Positions 1 through 4,684 of a stretch of DNA of 7,956 nucleotides are shown one piece after another. Source of the stretch: Vicinamibacteria bacterium (GTDB lineage Bacteria > Acidobacteriota > Vicinamibacteria > Vicinamibacterales > UBA2999); assembly GCA_025924295.1 (NCBI GenBank), contig JAICEG010000244.1, positions 1 to 7,956 of the forward strand, read 5' to 3'. A program made the position numbers and the translations under genes. The first letter of the stretch is position 1; each line of letters begins with the position of its first letter. The notes under the pieces are model-generated. The model was not told where the DNA came from, ran no database searches, and saw only the letters and a list, made by a program, of their open reading frames with translations.

Positions 1-314
1 CCGTTGGTGATCGCCATGTCCGCTGCACGCGCGCGATAGAAAGTGTCCTGCGCGTTGACGTCGGCTCCGCGCGACACCAGCAGCTTGACGGCCTCGAGCC
101 GTCCGCTGCCGGCCGCGAAGATCAGCGGGGTCACGTCGTAGCGCGACTTGGCGTTGACGTCCGCACCCTTCGCGAGCGCGGCCGTGATGCCTGCGGTATC
201 GCCGTCGCGAGACGCCTCCCACAGCGCCTCGTTGGCGGCCTGAGATCCCTGACCGACCGCCACGGCCACGATCGCGAGCACCGCGATGCCGACGACTGCG
301 AGGATGTTTCTCAC
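1..314 (-). CDS. Exported ankyrin-repeat protein, N-terminal part (cut by window edge)
   Basis: About 104 codons are visible from a GTG start at 314; the C-terminus lies beyond position 1. The start is supported by GGAGGG (complement of 319-324) four bases upstream. Residues 1-26 form a signal peptide: a short basic start (VRN), a hydrophobic core rich in Val/Ala/Ile, and a likely cleavage after SQA, so the protein is probably exported. From about residue 29 come ankyrin repeats: ALWEASRDGD, then a GADVNAKSRYDVTPLIFAA unit, then LEAVKLLVSRGADVNAQD. These show the family's TPL, LLL and GADVN signatures. Ankyrin repeats are protein-binding scaffolds; the partner cannot be told. It is transcribed divergently from the NRAMP-like gene, with a -10 element about 21 bp upstream of the start. 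Identification as an ankyrin protein is firm; its role is unknown. Confidence 0.88.
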   Translation of the reverse strand, partial: MRNILAVVGIAVLAIVAVAVGQGSQAANEALWEASRDGDTAGITAALAKGADVNAKSRYDVTPLIFAAGSGRLEAVKLLVSRGADVNAQDTFYRARAADMAITN

Positions 315-335
315 GATGCCCTCCGGTGGACGCGA

Positions 336-343
336 ATTATAAT
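336..343. promoter_or_regulatory. Palindromic -10 element, candidate bidirectional promoter
   Basis: ATTATAAT is its own reverse complement, so a consensus TATAAT reads on both strands (338-343 plus, 341-336 minus). On the minus strand it would start transcription near 329 and give the ankyrin gene a short leader containing its GGAGGG. On the plus strand transcription would start around 350-351, at or just before the TTG start codon of the NRAMP-like gene at 352. No convincing -35 hexamer is seen at 16-18 bp in either direction. The perfect -10 in an otherwise GC-rich gap between divergent genes makes a promoter likely. Whether both directions are used is inference. Confidence 0.6.
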
Positions 344-351
344 CCCCGGCC

Positions 352-1833
352 TTGACACCTCCTTCGCCGACGCCACTCGAGGCGCGCTCGGGCCTCGAGC
401 CCTGGCAGCCAGCAGAACTGCCCGAACCGCCGAGGCCACGAGGATTTCAATGGATCGGGGCAGTCGGGCCGGGCGTGATTGCGCTTGGCGTCTCGATCGG
501 CAGCGGCGAGTTTCTCCTTGGCCCCGCGGCGTTCGTGGCTCATGGCCTCTCACTGCTATGGGTCGTCATCGTCGCGGTCACGCTGCAGACGATTTTCAAC
601 ACGGAGGTGATGCGCTACACGCTGGCGACCGGGGAACCCGTGTTCACCGGCTTCATGCGCACGCGGCCGTCGTCCACGTTATGGGCGTGGGTGTATGCGG
701 CGCTCTACTTCCTGCAGGTCGGCTGGCCGGCGTGGGCGGGGACGGCAGCTGCTGCGATCTTCTTCCTCTTCGCGAAGCGCCTCGCCACCGCGGCGGATGC
801 TGCGGCGATCTTCTGGATTGGTGTGGTCGCGTTCCTCGGCTGCGTGGCCATCCTCACGATCGGCCGTCGCATCGAGCGCACCCTCGAGATTCTCAACTGG
901 GTACTCGTCGTCACGATCCTGGGTGGATTCCTCATCCTGACCTTGCTCTACGTGCCGGCGGGCACGTGGCTCGAGGCCGCCGCCGGCTTTGCCGCCTTCG
1001 ACCTCACGCGCGGAACGTTCGACCCGCTGCCAGCAGGCGCAGATTTCTTCCTGCTGGGCGCTCTCGTCGCGTATTCGGGATCCGGCGGCGTCGTGAACAT
1101 CGTCCTGTCCAACTGGGCACGCGATCGTGGCTATGGAATGGGTGAGCGAGCCGGTTATATCCCGGCGGCCGCATCGGGCGAGCGCGGCACGGTCGCACAT
1201 ACCGGGTTCGTCTTCGAGCGTGATGCGACGTCGACGGATCGCTGGCAGGGCTGGTGGCGAATCATCTCCGCCGATCAGTGGGGCCTCTTCTGGGCGGGCG
1301 CCGTGCTGGGCATGGTGCTGCCGGCGCTTCTGTATGTGACGTTCCTGCCGCGTGGAACGAACATCCAGGGCCTCGGCATCAGCGCGGCGCTCGCCGACGC
1401 GATCGGCAGCCGCGCGGGCGCGGGCGTGGGCGCCATCATCGCGTTCCTCGGTGCGTGGCTGCTGTTCAAGACGCAACTCGACAACCTGGAAGGGATGGTG
1501 CGCGCGATCGCGGACATCCTCTGGACCGGAAGCCGTCGCGTGCGCGCATGGCGCGGTGGCGATGTGCGGGCCGTGTACTACTCGGTCCTGGCAGTCCTCG
1601 TCGTGTGGGGACTCATTGCCATGCAACTCGCCCAGCCGATCGTGCTGCTGCAGCTCGGCGCAAATATCGCTGGCCTGATCTTCATCATCGCGGCCCCGCA
1701 TCTGCTCTACATCAACACGCGGCTGCTGCCTCCGCACGTGCGGCCACCGATGTGGCGGCGCGTCGCGCTCGTCGTGATGACGCTGTTCTACGGGTTCTTC
1801 GTGGCGCTGTCGTTCGGGAGCCTCCTTCGATAA
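352..1833 (+). CDS. NRAMP-family-like multi-pass membrane transporter, lacking canonical metal motifs
   Basis: This 493-residue integral membrane protein has about 11 hydrophobic segments (roughly 35-57, 60-82, 110-140, 153-171, 180-201, 231-253, 311-332, 355-375, 408-428, 431-456, 468-490). TM1 begins GPGVIALGVSIGSGEF, the position and style of NRAMP TM1, but the classical DPGN metal-binding motif is replaced by GSGE (50-53). TM6 carries AYSGSGGVVN (240-249) where classical NRAMPs have the MPH motif. A hydrophilic stretch at about 255-305 separates TM6 and TM7 and is longer than usual. NRAMP proteins are proton-coupled Mn/Fe importers in the inner membrane; with these replacements the substrate is uncertain. 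An in-frame TAA at 340-342 rules out upstream starts, and TTG at 352 is the only start that keeps TM1 intact. It has no Shine-Dalgarno site and lies 8 bases after a TATAAT. It stands alone, followed by a 293-bp gap. Confidence 0.82.
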   Translation: MTPPSPTPLEARSGLEPWQPAELPEPPRPRGFQWIGAVGPGVIALGVSIGSGEFLLGPAAFVAHGLSLLWVVIVAVTLQTIFNTEVMRYTLATGEPVFTGFMRTRPSSTLWAWVYAALYFLQVGWPAWAGTAAAAIFFLFAKRLATAADAAAIFWIGVVAFLGCVAILTIGRRIERTLEILNWVLVVTILGGFLILTLLYVPAGTWLEAAAGFAAFDLTRGTFDPLPAGADFFLLGALVAYSGSGGVVNIVLSNWARDRGYGMGERAGYIPAAASGERGTVAHTGFVFERDATSTDRWQGWWRIISADQWGLFWAGAVLGMVLPALLYVTFLPRGTNIQGLGISAALADAIGSRAGAGVGAIIAFLGAWLLFKTQLDNLEGMVRAIADILWTGSRRVRAWRGGDVRAVYYSVLAVLVVWGLIAMQLAQPIVLLQLGANIAGLIFIIAAPHLLYINTRLLPPHVRPPMWRRVALVVMTLFYGFFVALSFGSLLR

Positions 1834-1877
1834 CCGACAGGGCGCCTCCTTTCTTTGCTCACATTCATCGTGTTTCA

Positions 1878-1904
1878 CGGCCGGCAGTTCCGTCTTCCCG
1901 GCCG
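1878..1904 (+). terminator. GC hairpin downstream of the NRAMP-like gene (weak terminator candidate)
   Basis: CGGCCGG (1878-1884) pairs perfectly with CCGGCCG (1898-1904) around a 13-base loop, 44 bases after the NRAMP-like stop codon. There is no T-tract after it, so it is not a classical intrinsic terminator. It could slow transcription or protect the 3' end, or be chance in GC-rich DNA. Confidence 0.25.
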
Positions 1905-2091
1905 GGCGGACACGGTTGACATGATTTACTGCAGGATTACGGCGATGAAAGGTGCCGCTCTCCCGGAGCAGCAGTTGTGTTTATCTGCGAGTGCGTCGCA
2001 GTGATCCGCGGCGTTCGCAGGCATTCGTGCGGGGGGGAATGCTGGCTGTGGCATCTATGTCGCGATCAACCTCGGAAGAATGTGATTGCTG

Positions 2092-2116
2092 CACCCGACG
2101 CCGCCCGTCGTGGGTG
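2092..2116 (-). terminator. Hairpin just after the antitoxin gene (terminator candidate)
   Basis: CACCC-GACG (2092-2100) pairs with CGTC (2106-2109) and GGGTG (2112-2116), with a 2-base bulge and a 5-base loop. It begins about 10 bases beyond the antitoxin stop codon on the minus strand, the expected place for the end of the toxin-antitoxin transcript. No U-rich tail follows, so the assignment is tentative. Confidence 0.3.
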
Positions 2117-2126
2117 AGCGCCAACG

Positions 2127-2459
2127 TCAGGCTGCTTGTCCGGCTTCAGCTTTCTTGATCAACTTGGCGATGTCGTTTGCCGTTGCGCCGATGCTGAGGA
2201 GCGAACGCATCAGCAAATCAAGGCTCACCGAGGCATCTGCCGCCTCCATCTTGGCAATCCGCGACTGACTCGAGCCGAGGCGCTTGGCCAAGTCGCCCCG
2301 GGTGAGACCCCGCCGTTCGCGAAGCTGACGGACACCGCCGGCCAGCGCGAGCTTCAGTTCGACGAACTGCTGTTCTTCCGGCGTGAGTCCTAGAAACTGT
2401 GCGGCCGTGCCGACGCGCCACCCCGCCCGCTCCAAGCGTGTCCGCTTGGTTGTTTTCAT
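2127..2459 (-). CDS. XRE-family helix-turn-helix antitoxin of a type II toxin-antitoxin pair
   Basis: This 110-residue protein is the likely antitoxin and autorepressor of the toxin encoded just upstream. Residues 1-40 form a charged N-terminal arm beginning MKTTKRTRLERAGW. Residues about 43-73 (VRQLRERRGLTRGDLAKRLG, then SSQSRIAKMEA) are a clear XRE/Cro helix-turn-helix. The helical tail 76-110 (SLDLLMRSLLSIG and KLIKKAEAGQ) is typical of HigA-like antitoxins. ATG at 2459 is preferred over an upstream in-frame start because it shares one base with the toxin stop codon (TGATG), which implies translational coupling. Toxin-first order with a C-terminal or whole-length HTH antitoxin matches the higBA arrangement. 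It probably binds the palindrome at 2815-2834 and neutralises the toxin by direct contact. The family call is firm; the operator link is inference from position. Confidence 0.88.
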   Translation of the reverse strand: MKTTKRTRLERAGWRVGTAAQFLGLTPEEQQFVELKLALAGGVRQLRERRGLTRGDLAKRLGSSQSRIAKMEAADASVSLDLLMRSLLSIGATANDIAKLIKKAEAGQAA

Positions 2460-2809
2460 CACTTCTTCTCCGAGGCCGCCCGCCGGTACAATGCCAGACG
2501 CTGTCGACACATCTCGATGACAGCCTTGGGCGTGGTCTCCGTCTTCTTACTGAACACGCCGAGGATCACGACGGCATCCGGGGCCACGAAGTACATGATG
2601 CGCCAGGTCTGCGTTCGGTCAGTGATCCGTAGCTCGTGACACTGCCCGCCTACGCTCGGCATCGGTCGGGACAGGGGCAGCCCAAGCGCCTCTCCCTGTT
2701 GAAGCCGTCGCAACAGAAATCCGGCTTCGACACGCGCCTCGGCACTGAAAGGCGGCGTCTTCACCTCGCCGTGGAGCCAGACGAGCGGCTTGTCTGAGCT
2801 CTTGGCCAT
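2459..2809 (-). CDS. RelE/ParE-superfamily toxin, phage Gp49-like (HigB-type)
   Basis: This 116-residue protein matches the Gp49-like branch of RelE/ParE toxins: WLHGEVKTPPFSAEAR (11-26), LLRRLQQGEALGLPLSRPMP (32-51), CHELRI (57-62), WRIMYF (69-74) and VFSKKTETTP (85-94), in the family order and near the usual length of 100-120. Characterised relatives are ribosome-dependent mRNA endonucleases in the cytoplasm; this activity is inferred from family. ATG at 2809 is chosen because the longer reading (TTG at 2851) would translate through the palindromic operator and adds residues not in the family. The start has no Shine-Dalgarno site and would sit only about 7 bases from the predicted transcription start. 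Its stop overlaps the antitoxin start by one base. No frameshift is seen and the conserved motifs are intact, so the pair looks functional. Confidence 0.88.
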   Translation of the reverse strand: MAKSSDKPLVWLHGEVKTPPFSAEARVEAGFLLRRLQQGEALGLPLSRPMPSVGGQCHELRITDRTQTWRIMYFVAPDAVVILGVFSKKTETTPKAVIEMCRQRLALYRRAASEKK

Positions 2810-2814
2810 AGGGG

Positions 2815-2834
2815 ATATGTCAAATATGACATAT
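2815..2834. promoter_or_regulatory. Perfect palindromic operator of the toxin-antitoxin operon
   Basis: ATATGTCA (2815-2822), spacer AATA, TGACATAT (2827-2834): an 8+4+8 bp perfect inverted repeat, AT-rich in a GC-rich background, five bases upstream of the toxin ATG. It overlaps the predicted -10 element. This is the size and place expected for an autoregulatory XRE antitoxin binding site. Confidence 0.75.
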
Positions 2835-2851
2835 GGGCCGACGCGCCGCAA
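2823..2851 (-). promoter_or_regulatory. Predicted promoter of the toxin-antitoxin operon
   Basis: On the minus strand TTGCGG (2851-2846) and CATATT (2828-2823) are separated by exactly 17 bp. The hexamers are imperfect (CATATT matches TATAAT at 4 of 6), but the spacing is ideal and the -10 lies inside the palindrome, so repressor binding would block polymerase. Predicted transcription start is about 2816. Confidence 0.45.
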
Positions 2852-2901
2852 GGAGTTCTCAGCCTAAATCTCTTCCTCAGGCCGCGTGTGTCAGCCGCCT
2901 G

Positions 2902-3591
2902 CTAGCTCCTGACCCAGGAATCCAACCACCGGGCCAATCCCTCCGCATCATCAACCACACCGTCGCCGTCGCTGACCTGATCACGGGAGAATGCGCGAAA
3001 TCCGAATCCATAGGACACGAGGCAGCAGCGCACGGAGGCACGCTGAGCCGTTTGGTAGTCGATCCCCGAATCGCCAACCATCACGGTACGCTCCGGCACG
3101 GCTCCCGTGGCCTTCATCATGGCGAGCAGGCCCTGGGGATCCGGCTTTCGCGGATGCGGACCGTCACCACCCATCACACTTTGGAAGAGATCGCGGATTC
3201 CAAAAGCGTCCAGGATCCTTTCGGTGGGAGCCGTCGGCTTGTTGGTCAGCACACCGAGGTGTGCGTGACGACGAACCGACTGCAGAACGTCCACGATGCC
3301 GTCGTATACGCGCGTGTGATTCACGAGGCGCGTGTCGTAGATCTCCAGGAACCGCGAGAGCGCAAACGCCGGGTGCTGGAGACCGGCTGCATCGAGAGCC
3401 CGCTTCACCAGCAGGGCGGCACCCTCGCCGACCATACCGGCCACGGCATCCTCGGACAACGGTGCGCCGCCCAACTCGGTAATCAGCTGGTTGGCGGAGT
3501 CGGCAAGGTCGCGGCGGGAATCGATCAGCGTGCCATCGAGATCGAAGGCAATCAGGCCCGATACGTCGCCCACGAGGTCGGGGTCTCCCAT
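2902..3591 (-). CDS. HAD-superfamily phosphatase, phosphoglycolate phosphatase-like
   Basis: All four HAD motifs are present in this 229-residue protein: nucleophile and acid/base in FDLDGTLIDS (D17, D19), motif II Thr in VLTNKP (T116), motif III Lys in HPRKPDP (K149), and the metal-binding acids in MVGDSGIDYQTAQRA (D174, D178). A helical cap (about 25-95) between motifs I and II places it in subfamily I, like Gph, PGMB or pyrophosphatases such as PpaX. The substrate cannot be fixed from sequence; 2-phosphoglycolate is the default guess. It follows queD and overlaps it by 40 bases if ATG 3591 is used. GTG at 3573 is an alternative with a GGGAG ten bases upstream and nine residues before the FDLDGT motif, closer to the usual family start. 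Co-transcription with queD is very likely; a role in deazaguanine synthesis is speculation. Confidence 0.87.
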   Translation of the reverse strand: MGDPDLVGDVSGLIAFDLDGTLIDSRRDLADSANQLITELGGAPLSEDAVAGMVGEGAALLVKRALDAAGLQHPAFALSRFLEIYDTRLVNHTRVYDGIVDVLQSVRRHAHLGVLTNKPTAPTERILDAFGIRDLFQSVMGGDGPHPRKPDPQGLLAMMKATGAVPERTVMVGDSGIDYQTAQRASVRCCLVSYGFGFRAFSRDQVSDGDGVVDDAEGLARWLDSWVRS

Positions 3592-3953
3592 ACCGTGACG
3601 CGCGCGACTGGCAGTCCCTGCTCGCGTGAGATGTCGAACAGCAGACGTGCGATTCTCTCGACCGTGGGATTGCTGTCGAGCACGTAGACCGGTTCGCCCA
3701 GCGATCGCAGCGACGCAACCAACGGGTCGTCGTGACGGAGGATCATCCGGTGATCCAGCTCGCGATCGATCCAGCCTTTCATCGCGCGCTTGATGTCGGT
3801 GAAGTCGGCCACCATGTTGCGCCGGTCGAGCGTTTCCGTCTGGATTTCCAGTTCCACCACGGCGTTGTGCCCGTGCGGATGCTTGCAGACGCCGTCGTAG
3901 TCGAGCAGCCTATGGCCGTAACAGAAATCGAGGCGCTTGGTGACCGAGTACAT
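3552..3953 (-). CDS. queD: 6-carboxy-5,6,7,8-tetrahydropterin synthase (QueD)
   Basis: QueD converts 7,8-dihydroneopterin triphosphate to 6-carboxytetrahydropterin, the first committed step of the 7-deazaguanine (preQ0/queuosine) pathway, in the cytoplasm. The 133-residue length is normal. Zinc ligands are H14 (CYGHRL), H27 and H29 in CKHPHGH; the catalytic Cys is C23 in the C-x3-HGH arrangement. D67-H68 in ELDHRM and the conserved Glu in VWETPTSWA near the C-terminus are also present. C23 with this spacing favours QueD over mammalian-type 6-pyruvoyl-tetrahydropterin synthase. The divergent neighbour is queC, which strongly supports the pathway. The ATG at 3953 has no Shine-Dalgarno site and lies 9 bases after a TAAGAT -10-like hexamer, so a leaderless mRNA is possible. 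The 3' end overlaps the HAD phosphatase gene. Confidence 0.92.
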   Translation of the reverse strand: MYSVTKRLDFCYGHRLLDYDGVCKHPHGHNAVVELEIQTETLDRRNMVADFTDIKRAMKGWIDRELDHRMILRHDDPLVASLRSLGEPVYVLDSNPTVERIARLLFDISREQGLPVARVTVWETPTSWATYRA

Positions 3954-3960
3954 AACTCTG

Positions 3961-3968
3961 TAATCTTA
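3961..3968. promoter_or_regulatory. Overlapping divergent -10-like elements for queD and queC
   Basis: Only 21 bp separate the queD ATG (3953, minus) from the proposed queC TTG (3975, plus). Within it TAAGAT (3968-3963, minus) ends 9 bases before the queD start, and TAATCT (3961-3966, plus) ends 8 bases before the queC start. Both fit the TANNNT pattern, keeping the three most conserved -10 positions. Neither gene has a Shine-Dalgarno site. The similarity in spacing to the element at 338-343 (8 bases before TTG 352) suggests leaderless starts, but the hexamers are weak. Confidence 0.4.
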
Positions 3969-3974
3969 TCGGCA

Positions 3975-4637
3975 TTGGGAGTCGCTGTCCTCTTCTCGGC
4001 CGGCCTCGACAGCGCCGTGTTGGCGGTACACGAGGCGCGCGCGTCGCTCGTGCACCCGGTTTACGTCAGTTGCGGTCTCGCGTGGGAGCAACACGAACTG
4101 GCCGCTGTGGACCGTCTGCTTGCGACGCCGGAATTCCGGAACGTGCACGCGCTCGCCCACTTGAATTTCACAGTGGCGGATCTGTATCCGCCCAGTCATT
4201 GGGCGCTGCTCGGCACGCCGCCAGCCTTCGATACGCCGGATGAGGATGTCTACCTCGCCGGGCGCAATCTCGTCCTCTTGAGCAAGGCCGCGATTCACTG
4301 CGCACAGCATCGCATTGGACGAATCGCGATCGGCACGCTGGCAGGCAATCCGTTTCCGGATGCGACGCGTCACTTCTTTGAATCGCTCGCCCGGGCCGTG
4401 TCGATTGGGCTCGCGCACGAGATCGCCATCGACGCGCCCTTCATGCACATGCACAAGTCGGATGTCATCCGGCTTGGACATGAGCTCGGGATCCCGCTGG
4501 AGCTGACGCTGTCCTGTATGAACCCCCGCGGCGGTCTGCACTGCGGCGGATGCAGCAAATGTCGCGAGCGGCGGGATGCATTCAACGAAGCGGGTGTCGA
4601 GGATCGGACGCAGTACGCCCGGCAGCCCCTTCGCTAG
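3975..4637 (+). CDS. queC: 7-cyano-7-deazaguanine (preQ0) synthase QueC
   Basis: QueC uses ATP and ammonia to turn 7-carboxy-7-deazaguanine into preQ0. The 220-residue protein begins MGVAVLFSAGLDSAVLA: the PP-loop reads SAGLDS (8-13) instead of the usual SGGxDS. The middle has AGRNLVLLSKAAIHCA, equivalent to the family's PGRN segment, then IAIGTLAGNPFPDATRHFF with the conserved PD-x-R. The C-terminus holds four zinc cysteines, C181, C190, C193 and C196, with the same spacing as E. coli QueC. The usual DYGQRH after strand 2 is replaced by CGLAWEQHE, so this is a divergent member. The open frame continues upstream to 3732 antisense to queD, but that part is not QueC-like; TTG at 3975 gives exactly the family N-terminus. 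No QueE gene is in the window. Function is probable; altered substrate use is possible. Confidence 0.85.
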   Translation: MGVAVLFSAGLDSAVLAVHEARASLVHPVYVSCGLAWEQHELAAVDRLLATPEFRNVHALAHLNFTVADLYPPSHWALLGTPPAFDTPDEDVYLAGRNLVLLSKAAIHCAQHRIGRIAIGTLAGNPFPDATRHFFESLARAVSIGLAHEIAIDAPFMHMHKSDVIRLGHELGIPLELTLSCMNPRGGLHCGGCSKCRERRDAFNEAGVEDRTQYARQPLR

Positions 4638-4642
4638 TCCTC

Positions 4643-4684
4643 TGCTTTTGGATCCTGCGTTCTGAATTTCCGCATTCGGAATTA
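4643..4684. repeat. Degenerate 7-bp repeat array between queC and the lipoprotein gene
   Basis: Read in 7-base steps the + strand gives TGCTTTT, GGATCCT, GCGTTCT, GAATTTC, CGCATTC and GGAATTA, most of which share a central T(T/C)C. It fills the gap after the queC stop codon and runs into the lipoprotein stop codon. The same phase and motif style recur at 7308-7377. Degenerate, so this is a moderate call. Confidence 0.4.
4668..4681. terminator. Small hairpin between two convergent genes
   Basis: TTCCG (4668-4672) and CGGAA (4677-4681) form a perfect 5-bp stem with loop CATT. It sits directly after the lipoprotein stop codon (minus) and about 30 bases after the queC stop (plus), so it could act in both directions. 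The stem is short and has no clean U-tract. Confidence 0.3.

Larger units (their letters stand above)
1834..2126. other. 293-bp intergenic region without a convincing gene
   Basis: This stretch lies between the 3' ends of the convergent NRAMP-like gene and the antitoxin gene. It holds two GC-rich inverted repeats (1878-1904 and 2092-2116), described separately. A TTGACA at 1916-1921 lacks a good -10 partner. Short open frames in it (for example ATG at 1945, 19 codons) have no Shine-Dalgarno site and encode nothing recognisable. I see no tRNA, riboswitch or repeat array. It may be decayed sequence beside the toxin-antitoxin module. Confidence 0.5.

Noticed and set aside
352..357. TTGACA at 352-357 as a -35 element
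   Set aside because: No -10 lies 16-18 bp downstream; the hexamer is better explained as the start codon and second codon of the NRAMP-like gene.
679..1878. Long minus-strand open frame (399 codons) antisense to the NRAMP-like gene
   Set aside because: Its product is rich in Arg, His, Glu and Asp without any family motif, as expected from the reverse of a GC-rich membrane-protein gene. The plus-strand frame has clear transmembrane segments.
1916..1944. TTGACA at 1916-1921 as a promoter -35
   Set aside because: The sequence 16-18 bp downstream (TACGGC/ACGGCG) is a poor -10 and no gene follows.
1952..2158. Small plus-strand frame in the gap after the NRAMP-like gene
   Set aside because: No Shine-Dalgarno site, a Ser/Arg-rich product, and it runs into the antitoxin gene on the opposite strand.
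2833..3687. Plus-strand open frame (284 codons) across the toxin promoter, HAD and queD genes
   Set aside because: No recognisable domain; it is antisense to a HAD protein with all catalytic motifs and to QueD with intact zinc ligands.
3732..3974. Upstream extension of queC antisense to queD
   Set aside because: The added 81 residues have no QueC similarity and would overlap most of the queD 5' half; TTG 3975 gives the family N-terminus.
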